Positions 48,483 through 60,588 of a stretch of 64,000 bases of DNA are shown here, piece by piece (within the stretch, counting starts at the first letter, position 1; each line of letters opens with the position of its first letter). Under the pieces are notes generated by a model. The model saw nothing but the letters and a program-made list of their open reading frames with translations. It did no database searches and was not told the origin of the DNA. The stretch is taken from assembly GCA_002812745.2 (NCBI GenBank), contig NCSJ02000003.1, forward strand, positions 124,001 through 188,000. The letters run 5' to 3'. The translations under genes and the position numbers were made by a program. The DNA is from Scytalidium lignicola (taxonomy: Eukaryota > Ascomycota > Leotiomycetes).

Positions 48483-49748
48483 TTATTCCATGCCTTCCAT
48501 TAGCTCAACCCGATCGAGAATTGTTCCTCTTCTCCCAATCCATTCTCGCAATGCCTCCCAATCTTCGCCCTCCTCGTCGCCTCTCCTCCATTTCTCGCGG
48601 AAACCCCAAGCCACGGCTACTCTATCCATTGCGGCTCTTTCTTCCTCCCTAATCCATCGCTCCCTTAAGGGTAACCCTGGTGCCCAAGTTACACGGTCCA
48701 TCTGATCATTGGCTGTAGTAAGAGCCACCACTCCGATAGAAGCAGTTAAGCCCACGTAGGCTAATATGCCAGTGAAGGCAACATTGGTCGCCATTGCAGT
48801 GTCCATGGTATCCTGGAAAAGAGCCATCTTGGTAGCGACTTCGTATGCTGCAAGTGGAGCAAGTGATAAAGCAGCAGCTGGAACAAGGGCCTTTTTAATG
48901 AATTTCGCCTTTCGAAANGCCGGTGTGGAATATGTTGTTTCAATAATGTCTAGTGCAACCTCCAATTGCTTGGTGTTCATTGCTGCCTGTAATGCACGAT
49001 CTGCAACTTCTTTCGGGACTGCATTGGCAGCCTTGTTTGGTTTTGATTGCGTGTATTTTAAGGGAACTGTGCCCGATTGTGGGACTGGCTTATGGCTATA
49101 AAGATAGAAGATTTCTGGGAAAGTTTCTGGCTTGCCAAGTGTGGACTGTATTGCGACATATTTCTCTAAGACAGCTGGTGCAATAAAGACCGAGGGATGC
49201 TTCGCGATGGAATATACAATGTCAGACACATCGCTAATGAGCCGTTGCATTGATCGATTAGGTTTCTCAGGTCTAGCTTTTTTCGTACTTGTTTCATCTA
49301 GGGACAGTAAAGCTGACGCTGCAGTGCCGTCTGCTATTTCGATTTTGGGTACGACTGGATCGAGGACAAGCTCGCGGGCTACAACTTCGCATTGGTTTAG
49401 CACCCTCAGAATTTCTGCCTCGGACGGCACTCCTTCCTTTGATAGTAACTCCTTGGAAGCTTGCTTGACTTCTTCCAAATCATTCTTTAGCTTTGAAGGG
49501 ACTGCATTACTAACGGGTGATTGAGGAGGAGTACTTCTGGCTGCGTGGATCGCTGGTTGGCTAGTATTGGGGGGTGTTGTAGATACTTGAGGCTTCGAAG
49601 TTTGCGTTCTCCAAGAGCTTGTGAAATGTCTGGCTGCAATGGCGGATCGATGAGGGTTGTATCGGGGTCTAGTCAAGCATGGTTTAGCTAGGATGAAGTC
49701 GCAAAGCTGGCATATTTCGCCTCGTGGTCGGAGAACACGCTGCGACAT
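48483..49748 (-). CDS. Predicted mitochondrial inner-membrane protein of unknown function
   Basis: Single-exon 421-aa protein. The first 60 residues are Arg-rich without acidic bias (RYNPHRSAIAARHFTSSW), a likely presequence. A Ser/Thr/Gln-rich linker and a helical domain follow (RSMQRLISDVSDIVYSIAKH, VLEKYVAIQSTLGKPETFPE). Two hydrophobic segments lie near residues 288-305 and 318-340, and the C-terminal tail is charged (GLPLRERWIREEERAAMDRV, ending RVELMEGME). I recognise this as conserved among filamentous ascomycetes but know no function. An N at 48918 falls in a codon read GCN, so it does not break the frame. Confidence 0.75.
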   Translation of the reverse strand: MSQRVLRPRGEICQLCDFILAKPCLTRPRYNPHRSAIAARHFTSSWRTQTSKPQVSTTPPNTSQPAIHAARSTPPQSPVSNAVPSKLKNDLEEVKQASKELLSKEGVPSEAEILRVLNQCEVVARELVLDPVVPKIEIADGTAASALLSLDETSTKKARPEKPNRSMQRLISDVSDIVYSIAKHPSVFIAPAVLEKYVAIQSTLGKPETFPEIFYLYSHKPVPQSGTVPLKYTQSKPNKAANAVPKEVADRALQAAMNTKQLEVALDIIETTYSTPXFRKAKFIKKALVPAAALSLAPLAAYEVATKMALFQDTMDTAMATNVAFTGILAYVGLTASIGVVALTTANDQMDRVTWAPGLPLRERWIREEERAAMDRVAVAWGFREKWRRGDEEGEDWEALREWIGRRGTILDRVELMEGME

Positions 49749-50162
49749 GTCGAGATTGGAAGTGATTAGCTGCCCCTATCTCAATTGTGGTGTCGAGTCT
49801 CTGGTAATGGGAATGTCGACGTCGAAGTAACCTCGAGGTATAAAATAAAGTCTCGATGAAGGTCCCATGCGGTTGCGGGACCCCTGTCTGCTGACTAATG
49901 AAGTGTCTCTGGGCGGCTTAACTTAATGTCTGCCCGCGCCACGAATCCGTGACGACGATCCTCCGCTAACCACCCCCGAGGCTTTCCAAGATTGCAGCTT
50001 CTCCAGGCACCTGTGAGATCGCATTTAAACACCGTAACTCTCCGCACGAAATGCGCCTCTATCTGGCTTCTCTTATATGAATCTAATGCCGCAATATCCC
50101 TCTGCACTTCTCTAAGTGATCGAATTACGCACCTGAGGACTGGAGAACTTCTCTGCGCGACC
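49749..50162. promoter_or_regulatory. Bidirectional promoter region mitochondrial protein/verprolin
   Basis: 414 bp between divergent starts, AT-mixed, with no recognised element. Confidence 0.4.
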
Positions 50163-51772
50163 ATGCCTCCACCACCCCCTCCACCACCGCCACCTCCACC
50201 AGGTTTTGGAGGTCCTCCTCCTCCGCCGCCTCCTCCTCCTGGAGGTTTATCTTCGAAACCCCCCGCTGGGAAAGGCAGGGTAAGATTAAGTTATCCGAAA
50301 TCCTTCTGCACTGCATAGTGCCCGGTCTCCCAACTAATGATTCGTAGGGCGCTCTTCTATCTGATATTCAAAAAGGAGCTGCATTAAAGAAAACTGTAAC
50401 AAATGATCGGTCAGCTCCAATCATAGGAAGTGTACCTGGCGGACCTGGACCATCGCCGTTAGGGGGAGCCCCTCCTGTGCCAGGTCTAGCAAAGCCTCCG
50501 GGAGGACTTGCGCCGCCAGTGCCAGGTAATAGGGCTAGAAGTAGCAGTGATGTAGCAGCTCGAGATAGTGTCAGTTCGACCGTGATGGATGGACCACCAC
50601 AACTGGGAGGGCTATTTGCTGGAGGCATTCCCAAGTTGAAGAAACGGGGAGGTGGTATCGATACAGGCGGTGTGTTATGGAAATTTTCAAACATTTTGGC
50701 ATTTAGCTAATTATGGTCTCCAGCAACCCAAAGGGCTTCTTATTCGTCTGATCCAGAGCCGCCGAGCATAGCTGCCCCTCGGCCTCCGACATCTGCAGCA
50801 CCACCAGTACCACCTACTGCTAAATCAGGACCACCGACTCCATCAGCAACACCTATAATCCCATCCGTTGCTAACCTTCGCAAAACCCTTGGGGCTACAG
50901 GGTCAAGGCCTGCATCATCAGCATCACTTCGTGGACCACCTCCTCCCATTGGTAAGAAACCACCACCTCCACCTGGATTGCGCAAAGCGTCATCAAGTCC
51001 TCTTCAACCACCTCCAGTTCCCTCTTCTGCAGCTCCAGCTCCGCCGCCCCCACCATCTGCAGCTCCTCGGCCTCCACCTCCGCCATCATCATCCGCTCCG
51101 GTTCCACCACCACCTCCTCCATCTTCTGCACCGCGACCTCCTCCACCACCATCATCCGCTCCAGGTCCTCCACCTCTTCCACCATCATCGGCGCCAGGTC
51201 CTCCTCCACCACCTCCACCACCTCCACCGTCTGCTGCGCCAGTTCCTCCGTCTCCACCTCCGCCACCTCCTTCAACGGCTCCTCGACCGCCATCAAATAG
51301 CAATTTTCGACCTCCAGCACCGGCCCCTCCACCACCGCCGCCAACTTCACCTCCATCTACAAATGGCGCTGGGCAAAGCTTAGCAATGCAAGCGGCAATT
51401 CGTGCGGCATCATCGGCAGCTGCCTCACATCACCCACCACCACCACCTTTAAATGGCCGCGCTTCGGCCCCAACACTGTCGCCTCCACCGGCGCCTCCTG
51501 CGCCAGCACCTCGGCCTCACTCACAGGCACCTGTGAGATCGATGTTAGATCCAAGTTCCTACACATTGTCATCCAATGGTAGTAGCTTACCAAAAAGCCC
51601 AAGTCCGAGCGGGAAATCGGACCGGGGCGGACGGTTTATTATATCAGATGACCGATGGAAGTTTCAAGATGAGAAGATGCTCCCCAAGCCGCGAGAGTTT
51701 ATAGGAGGTCCCAAAAAGTATCGTGCCGGACGCGGAAGTAGTGTGCCACTGGACCTGAGCCTTTTCGATTGA
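50163..51772 (+). CDS. vrp1: Verprolin/WASP-interacting protein (WH2 and Pro-rich)
   Basis: Actin-associated protein that binds WASP and monomeric actin in endocytosis. Exons 50163-50279, 50348-50669 and 50724-51772 give 495 aa. It starts with a Pro tract, then a WH2 domain about residues 40-62 (ALLSDIQKGAALKKT) created by the first splice. The middle and C-terminal parts are dominated by Pro-rich repeats with PPPP and PPRPPPPPS patterns, and the end (SDDRWKFQDEKMLPKPREF) is the WASP-binding region of verprolins. Extra introns in the repetitive part cannot be excluded. Antisense frames of Gly or His/Leu runs are shadows. Confidence 0.87.
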
Positions 51773-52536
51773 GGTTTTCTTTGATTCTCGGATCCTGGAC
51801 AACAACAGCATTAACCCCTGGGGGCGTTACAGCAAAGGGCACATCTTAGCGGGCGGGCCTTGGTTTTGGAAATGGAGTATCCGGCTTGAGGGGCATAAAG
51901 TTGTAGAGTTTTTGGCAGGTGCCTAAGCTGGAGTCCACGTGTATCATGTAGTTAGGATCAAAGTCCTGCAGAACGCAAGCCCTTTTCTTGACAAATCGCG
52001 AGTTACCCTAATTAAACACAGACCCTCCTTGACGTCCTGGCGTGCATTGATCCAGCTCTGATGTGTTTGCCGAGTGAGTTTCTGAGTTGCTGCACCGAGC
52101 ATGTACTGTAACATCTGTATGAGCCCAAGTGCCGAATAAGAGCGCGCATACACAGCCACAGTGATATTCGTGGCGCGTGCAGAGTGCTGCGACTATTAAG
52201 GCACGTTACTGACCGAGCGAGCTGCCGCTAAGCGCCCCTGGCGCCTTCTGGTCCGGCAGCCAAAAGGACACGGTAAGACTACGGTAGGCGAGTCCACCGG
52301 CATCCAGCTAGGAGAGCGCAGAGGGTGCACGGAGTAAGTAAGCTGCAATCTTGACAACTCGCCTTTCACGAATAAGCCCTCATTCTTCCACTTCTCTATT
52401 TCTCTCTCTCTCTTTTACCTCCAGTTCCAGCGCCAGCATCTTCTGCTTCCTCTTCTCTACGAACTCGCGCGGAAACTTTTCTTCTAGGTGTGCCTGCGTG
52501 ACTTGGTCAACTCCTTTCTCAGCAGGACTGCGAACA
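51773..52536. other. Intergenic region verprolin to ERV29
   Basis: 764 bp with the ERV29 promoter and a CT-rich leader; one TACTGTA at 52104. No gene seen. Confidence 0.45.
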
Positions 52537-53736
<1,200 letters not shown>

Positions 53737-54520
53737 TGAACGAAAATAACTTATAATGAAAATCGAAAACTGAAAATCGAAAATGAGGTTCCGGAGTAAG
53801 AAAAACGGGAGATCCTGCATAAGGTGGAGTTCTTTTTCTGGCGCACGATGAGAGTGTCTGAATCTTCTGGTTAATATAAATTATTTCGTTGGCTTTGTCC
53901 TAGGAGTTTAGGAGAGCATGGTTCAAAGCTATAAAGTCTTGACATCTGCGTATGAACTTGATGGATTGTACCGATTGCACCATTTCAAGCTCGCCGGAAT
54001 AATGTTTTGTAAATTCATAATGCCGAGGATACTTGAACTTGTGCACATAGGATAATGCCCGGCACNTTTTCAGTTTTTATTGGATGCCGAGTGTAGAATA
54101 TGAGTGGACCAAATGCTTAAAAATAGAGACCAAGACCTCGCCAGACAGGAGATCCTAGAGACAAGCGCCACAGCCATTGGAATGTTCTTCGGGAAATCTG
54201 TGGCAGCTTCCATGCATGCGACTATCAGTAGCGAAGCGCAAAAGTCCACTATCAGAAGTTAATAGTAAACTGTTTTGTAAGATAATAATAAACCTGACTG
54301 TGAGCTGTGCGGGGTTCAAGTCATCCTCTCATTTTCATTTTCAGCCCCAACGCCAAGGACTCAGTATTTACTGCACTTGGAGAGCTTATGAAAGATTATG
54401 TCTCATCTCTGCTCTAAAGCATAAGCACTACCAACACTTGAACCTTGGTACTTGTGCATGTATGTACTCGGCAGAAGGACGAGTTTTTTTTAGTGCAAAG
54501 AGACTGCAAACAGCCTCACC
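53737..54520. other. Intergenic region ERV29 to HeLo gene
   Basis: 784 bp, promoter side of the HeLo-pseudokinase gene, with one ambiguous base at 54066. No gene or tRNA seen, although 54310-54325 superficially resembles a T-loop. Confidence 0.4.
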
Positions 54521-56176
54521 ATGGCTGAAGTCATCGGCACAGCTCTAGGATTTGTGGGAGCGGTTGGTGTGCTGGGACAGATATTCGATGGGTGTATTAA
54601 AGCCTATGCTTTCTTTACTTCGGCGAGCAACCTCGGTCGGGACAGTGAGCGCCTGGTGTGCAAGATCCGGATCGAGGAGATGCGATTGCATGTTTGGGGA
54701 CGAGAGTGGGGTGTTGTTGAAGGACGCCTCGAGGCGCATTTACAGGCTGAGAAGAACGCTGGAAATGAACGCATGAGAGCGCTAGCAACTCAGATTTTAA
54801 CTGAGTTGTACAAGACTATTACGGATTTCAATAAGCTTAAGGATAAGTATGGCTTAGGAGAGGAGCCAGAGAGCCCTGAAAATGAAAAGGCTACTTCGAA
54901 AAAAGCGATTTCACCGAGCGTGGCTGGGAGGATAAAGAACGAATTGCATCTACGAGCTAGATGGGTCATCACAGACAAGGAGAAATTCACGGTGCTGTTA
55001 CAAGATTTGAAGGACTTTAATGATGGCTTAGAACAGTTATTTCCACCAGCTAGACTTGCGACCCTACATCGGTCGTGGACGAACGAGTTGCTGCAAAGCG
55101 CTCAACGAGACCTAGCACAGTTGAACCTTCTAGAGACGGCATCAAATGGTGTATATCCACAGTTGAATATCTCAGCAAGCCTGAAGCAACTCCGCATTAA
55201 TCTTGATATAAAGCCTATGGAAAAGTTCAAACCAACATTCGCGCTAAAGATTAAGATAGATAATATTTCACTGTCTGATAATGATCAGAGACGAAGTCAC
55301 GCTGCATATCAGAATCCAACAGCTTCAATGCTTGACAACGTATGCATTGAATGGATAAACTATGATAGGGAAGACCTTGACCTGAGGTTAAATCATATTC
55401 GACGCATCGACGATCTTGCGCGTATGGTCCACAGTGCTTCTGATAGACATCCAGATCTCCATACCTTAGATTGCTTGGGCTACACCGACGATACAGTCAA
55501 AGGTCGATATGGACTAGTATACAAAACTTCAGAGGCGTCGTCATCAACTCTCAACACCTTGATTGCTAGCAAAGACCTAAGAACACCGGAGCTAGGCGAT
55601 CGATTCAGACTTGCTCATACCTTAGCTGTTGCCTTGTGGTCCTTGCATTCACTTGACTGGCTGCATAAATCGTTCTGCACTTCCAATATTCTCTTCTTCC
55701 CCTCGGCCTTTTCAGCTGCTGCCACCCGCACAACTGCTGCAGCCGCTAGCATTCCTGATATCTCTTCTCCTTACGTGTTGGGCTTCGATGCCTCGCGTCC
55801 TGATTCCATCGCTGAATTCTCTGTGGCGTCTCAGAATCAAACTGTATCGGATCTCCACCGGCATCCGAACTCTCTCGACGGGCTTTCTAGAAAGCCTTAT
55901 TGCAAGTCGTATGATATATATAGTCTAGGGCTGGTCCTCTTGGAAATTGGATTGTGGAAAGTCTTGCAGGAGTATTACCGTCCCCATTACTCTGCAACAA
56001 AGTTCAGAGACAAGGTTGTCATACAGAACTTGGTACCAAACCTAAATAGTAAGACTGGAAGGATATATAGAGAGATTGTAGAGCGTTGCTTATTAGCAAA
56101 GGAAGATTTGACAGGCGAAGAAGCCGGCCAGTTAATGGAATACGTGGTAGGCACCCTCGAAAGCTTGCGGGTATAG
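54521..56176 (+). CDS. HeLo-domain protein with C-terminal pseudokinase-like domain
   Basis: Single-exon protein of 551 aa. The N-terminal about 215 residues resemble the HeLo (prion-inhibition and propagation) helical domain found in fungal cell-death and heterokaryon-incompatibility proteins: a short hydrophobic first helix (ALGFVGAVGVLGQIFDGC), then amphipathic helices with VCKIRIEEMRLHVWGREWGV. The C-terminal part resembles a protein kinase fold with a degenerate active site. H382-K383-S384 occupies the HRD position, N389 is kept, and G421-F-D423 stands in place of DFG. The later helix SYDIYSLGLVLLEIG is well preserved. I infer a non-catalytic sensor or scaffold with a membrane-active effector domain. 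No prion-forming motif was seen. Confidence 0.75.
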   Translation: MAEVIGTALGFVGAVGVLGQIFDGCIKAYAFFTSASNLGRDSERLVCKIRIEEMRLHVWGREWGVVEGRLEAHLQAEKNAGNERMRALATQILTELYKTITDFNKLKDKYGLGEEPESPENEKATSKKAISPSVAGRIKNELHLRARWVITDKEKFTVLLQDLKDFNDGLEQLFPPARLATLHRSWTNELLQSAQRDLAQLNLLETASNGVYPQLNISASLKQLRINLDIKPMEKFKPTFALKIKIDNISLSDNDQRRSHAAYQNPTASMLDNVCIEWINYDREDLDLRLNHIRRIDDLARMVHSASDRHPDLHTLDCLGYTDDTVKGRYGLVYKTSEASSSTLNTLIASKDLRTPELGDRFRLAHTLAVALWSLHSLDWLHKSFCTSNILFFPSAFSAAATRTTAAAASIPDISSPYVLGFDASRPDSIAEFSVASQNQTVSDLHRHPNSLDGLSRKPYCKSYDIYSLGLVLLEIGLWKVLQEYYRPHYSATKFRDKVVIQNLVPNLNSKTGRIYREIVERCLLAKEDLTGEEAGQLMEYVVGTLESLRV

Positions 56177-56217
56177 TCAAGGAAATATGCATCGTTACTC
56201 AAGCATGACCGCTATAC

Positions 56218-57485
56218 TTAAGGAATGACAAGGCTGTCAATTGCTCTCTTTGCTATCTGAAGAACCTGCAAGCAGGTCCGGGTATGTGGAGGCGGGTTGC
56301 CGCAAATAGGAGTGATATTGTTGCCAGAACCAATTGTCGCATCTATGAGATCATGTCTAGTCCGTTGGCGAAGTTCCAATTCTGAAACCAGGTCTCTTAA
56401 CCCCTTGTGTTTGCATCCTGATTGCTCATAGCCATATATGTCGATCCTAAGCAAAGCACGCACTGCACTTCGCCATTCTGAGGGTTGCAAGTCAATTTGA
56501 TTAAAGAAAATTGCGGCTTCTGTGCAAGTCAATGGAATTTCGACGGCGTTTTGCTTGCCACAAAGTCCTCCATATTCTTGGAGGTGGAATGTCTTCATTT
56601 GGCCAGATGTAATTGCTGCGTCTGTTTCTTCGTCAATCATCTTGAGGAGCCGCGTGTAACCATTTGCAATGATTGGTAAAATAGTTCCGAGGAGCATAGT
56701 GTTCTGAAATGATTCTATGGAGGGATTCGGTTCTATCATTAATATTGTACCACAACGAGGGCAATACAAAACTTGCTCTGCTGTGATTACAGCCCGGCGA
56801 ACAGTAAACAAAGCCGACTTGATATCGGAAGGAAACTCCTGCAATGATGCAAGAGAAAGATACATAGACGCCAAGCAGCCACAAGTTCCAGGCATTGATG
56901 TCTTCTGGAGAGCTAGATCGAAACCCGTGGTGGATGGTACTGAAGTGTTCAAGAGCTGAGCGTTTTGATTAGCAGAGAGGTTGTTGCTCTGCCCAAGTAG
57001 AAAATCGAGGTCACCAAAATTATCTGGACCTCTCATTTCTCCTCTAACGCGGTATTCAAAGACAGATGGTAACTCTTCGTATATATCATGATCAGGAACA
57101 ATCTCATTAGAATTTATCTCTAGGTCTGTAACATATGGACCTGCTATGGTGGTATCGTTGTAAGAATCATAATCATTCGTTGCGGCAGGTAGCAGGACCT
57201 GACTGGGCTCCTGAGGCTGATTGATAATGGAATTATTATCTTTGGCCGTTTCAGTGAGTTTTCTTTTCCTTGGCCGGCCCATAGGCTTCTGCTCAGAGTA
57301 ATGACATATTATATTCTCTCTCCGGCAGCGCTCGCAGCCGGCTGGCTCTTTTGAACAGGCAAGCTTCCGTGACCCTGTGCTGATTAGTCATCTTTAATAT
57401 GTATTGGTCAGTATTTTAGCATACTGCACTCATCACAAGCCCTGTGTTTTATAGTGGAATCTCTGGGATTTAATAACGGTGGCAT
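56218..57485 (-). CDS. Zn2Cys6 transcription factor
   Basis: Nuclear DNA-binding regulator. Exon 1 is 57485-57425 and exon 2 is 57374-56218; the GTATGC intron of 50 nt splits the zinc cluster. The product is 405 aa. The cluster is C17, C20, C27, C34, C37, C44 with C-x2-C-x6-C-x6-C-x2-C-x6-C spacing, followed by the basic linker MGRPRKRK. The rest is helical with two short conserved cysteine-containing stretches (CGCLASMYLSLASLQEF, VLYCPRCGTILMIEP), similar to the regulators of secondary metabolism clusters, but no such cluster is present here. It is tail-to-tail with the HeLo gene (41 bp between stops) and head-to-head with ERB1. Confidence 0.85.
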
Positions 57486-57706
57486 TATGAAAACGACAGC
57501 TGAAATATATAGACGGTTCTTTCGTATGGGCAGCTGAGCAGCTGAGTTCGATTTATGACAGGACTCGGGGTAATGCGGCCGCCGCCCCGCAAGGCACAGT
57601 CAAACGTAAGCTGCAGTATTTTGCACGAGCCACACGCTAAGATAAGATACCAATCTGGTGAACGAAAAAAAATATCTCCAACCTCAGAATCTTTGTTATA
57701 TACACC
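57486..57706. promoter_or_regulatory. Bidirectional promoter region Zn2Cys6 factor/ERB1
   Basis: 221 bp between divergent ATGs, the shortest shared promoter in the window. No motif identified. Confidence 0.45.
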
Positions 57707-60102
57707 ATGGCGCCGTCAACAGTGCTACGAAAGCGCAAAGCGGTAACCCATGATGCCCCCGAGCTCTCGGATGCCGAATCAGACTCTGAATTTGGGGATG
57801 GACTGCTAGAAGGAATCTTGTCGCAGAGTGACGATTCAGAGGACAGCGCTGAGGACAACAGTGACACCGACGAAGATGAAGATGAGGACGAGGATGAGAT
57901 AGAGGATCTTGATAGCGATGAGGTGCCATCGGAGGATGATGAAAAGAATGTGGGGGAAGTTGAAAAATCAGGAGAAAAACACAATGGCTTAAAAGGTCCT
58001 GAATGGACAAAGGATCTCAAGATTTCTCTACCAGAAGAAGACGAAGATAAACCGAATTATATCGTCACCAAAGATGCCAATGGTGGAGAACGTTATGTTT
58101 ACGCTGAAATTGACCCTGTGTACGACTCCGACGACTCTGATGCCCCCGCTACTACGAATGCTATTGGCAACATTTCGCTGTCCTTTTACGATTCGTACCC
58201 TCATATTGGTTATGATATCAATGGCAAGAAGATTATGCGACCTGCAAAAGGCGAAGCATTGGACGCTTTACTAGATAGTATAGAGGTGCCTAAGGGATGG
58301 ACGGGACTTACAGACCCCTCTACAGGGAAACCGCTCAATCTGAGCCAGGATGAATTAGAGATTTTACGGAAGATACAGACAAATGAACTCCCAGAGGATG
58401 GATATGATCCTTATCCTGTAATGCACTTCTACTTTGGACAACTACTATTACGCTCTGCTAACCCTTTAAATAGGCAACCGTAGAATATTTCACTGGAATT
58501 GAAGAGAAGATGCCCCTGAGCTCTGCCCCTGAGCCCAAACGACGTTTCCTTCCTTCTAAGCATGAAGCAAAGAGAATAATGAAAATAGTGAAGGCCATAA
58601 GAGAAGGTAGAATCTTACCTTATCGACCACCAGAAGAACGAGAAGACGAGGAAGAGGAAGAGCATTATTACGACATTTGGCACGACGAACAACCCCGACC
58701 AGATCACATTATGAATATTCCAGCTCCAAAACTGCCTCCTCCAGGTTACGATATGAGTTACAACCCACCTCCTGAGTATCTCCCGACGAAGAAAGAGAAA
58801 GAAGCTTGGGAATCAGCGGACCCCGAAGACCGAGGAAAGGAGTATTTACCAACTGGCTACGATTCGCTGCGAAAAGTCCCAGCATATAATGAGCTTATTA
58901 AAGAGCGCTTTGAACGCTGTCTAGATCTGTACTTGGCACCCAGAGTACGCAAAAACCGATTGAATATCGACCCAGAGTTTCTGTTACCTAAGCTGCCACG
59001 ACCAGAAGAGTTGAAACCGTTCCCGACCGTCTGCTCTACGCTATTCCAAGGCCACGAAGGACGAGTTCGCAGCTTAGCTATCGATCCTTCTGGCGTATGG
59101 CTTGCAAGTGGTGGTGACGACGGCACAGTACGTGTTTGGGAGCTACTAACAGGCAGACAAGTCTGGAGCGCCAAGATTGGGGACGAAGAAGCCGTCAATG
59201 TCGTAAGATGGCGACCAGGACGAGATGCTATGATCCTATCTGCCGCTGCCGGAGAGGAGATTTACCTAATTATCCCTCCAATCGTCGATCCTGAAATTGA
59301 TGCGGCTAGCAAAGAGTTATTAGACGCAGGATTTGGTTACGCAACTAACGCAACCCAAACCCTGACCGCACACGGAGCAAAGAAAGAACAAATAGCCTCC
59401 TGGACACGACCTGGATCCCGTCTTGAAGACGAAGGCATCTTAGTTAAAATCGTCGTTCGATCAACAGTAAAGGTGATAACCTGGCACCGACGCGGAGATT
59501 TCTTCTCGACCGTCTCGCCGACAGCTCAACGGAGCGCCGTAGCAATCCACACCCTTTCCAAACACCTAACTCAGATCCCCTTCCGTCGTCTCCCAGGGAT
59601 CCCGCAAACCGCCCAATTCCATCCCTCCCGCCCGATCTTCTTCGTCGCCACACAGCGAACGATTCGAAGCTACGACCTCCAGCGCCAAGAATTAGTCAAG
59701 ATAATCCAACCCGGTGCGCGCTGGATCTCTTCCTTCGACGTACACCCCGGGGGAGACAACTTGATCGTAGGATCCTATGATCGGAGACTACTCTGGCACG
59801 ATCTGGACCTATCGACGAGACCGTACAAGACGATGAGATTCCACCAGAAGGCTATCCGAGCCGTCAAGTTCCACAAGGGAGGCTTCCCTCTGTTCGCCGA
59901 TGCTAGTGATGATGGCAGTTTGCAGATCTTCCATGGCAAGGTTGTCAGCGATATGATGGAGAATGCTACTATTGTTCCCGTGAAGGTGCTTAAGGGCCAT
60001 AAGGTCAAGAATGCACTGGGTGTTATGGACGTTGATTGGCATCCTAGGGAGCCTTGGTTGGTTAGCGCTGGTGCAGATGGGACCTGTAGGTTGTGGATGT
60101 AA
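57707..60102 (+). CDS. erb1: Ribosome biogenesis protein ERB1/BOP1
   Basis: Nucleolar WD40 protein of the PeBoW-type complex (Erb1, Nop7, Ytm1) needed for 27S pre-rRNA processing and 60S assembly. Exons 57707-58417 and 58474-60102 give 779 aa. The N-terminus has a long Asp/Glu tract (about residues 20-90). The BOP1 N-terminal domain includes [20 protein letters not shown] and [20 protein letters not shown]. The WD40 propeller starts near residue 430 ([18 protein letters not shown]) and ends [14 protein letters not shown]. The intron is 56 nt with GTAATG donor and TAG acceptor. Confidence 0.96.
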
Positions 60103-60588
60103 AAAGTGATTTTTTTGGTGTTTCGATTTTTCCTTGTTCGGCATTTTCTCATACATAGCACAAGGCGTTGCTTGTCCAAAGTTTAAGAGACATCAAAAAT
60201 AAACGTGGTAGAGTTACAATGGAATATATTTGTTACAAACTAAGGGTATCGTGATATCATGAGGTTATTGTAACAGGTAGAATACAACACGGAGCGTTAA
60301 GTCGTGATCAGATGTAGTACTTAAACNAAAAAAAGCAGAAGCAAGATCCCGACAACTCATGAAGAAATGAACCAATCCCAAGAGCCATAGAAAGGAAGAA
60401 GAAAGAAGAAAGCCAAATTGCCATAACATAATCCCAGAGCCTAGAACCCTCCCCAACAAAACACCAATTCATTATAAAGGCCAGGTAGTTGGACCCAGAA
60501 AGCAATAAACCCAGACCCAAAAAAAGCAATCAGAACTCGGATTAAAATAAACAATAAAAATCGTCAAAGGCCATGTGAAAGACCCATT
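60103..60588. other. Convergent 3' region ERB1/orphan protein
   Basis: 486 bp between two stop codons, A-rich, with one ambiguous base at 60327. No gene seen. Confidence 0.45.

Noticed and set aside
50868..51383. Frame rich in His and Leu over the verprolin gene
   Set aside because: It is a shifted reading of the Pro-rich repeats, as are the minus-strand Gly-rich and Glu/Val-rich frames here.
54310..54325. T-loop-like GGGTTCAAGTCATCC
   Set aside because: No matching acceptor stem, D-arm or anticodon arm could be found about 60 nt upstream; not a tRNA.
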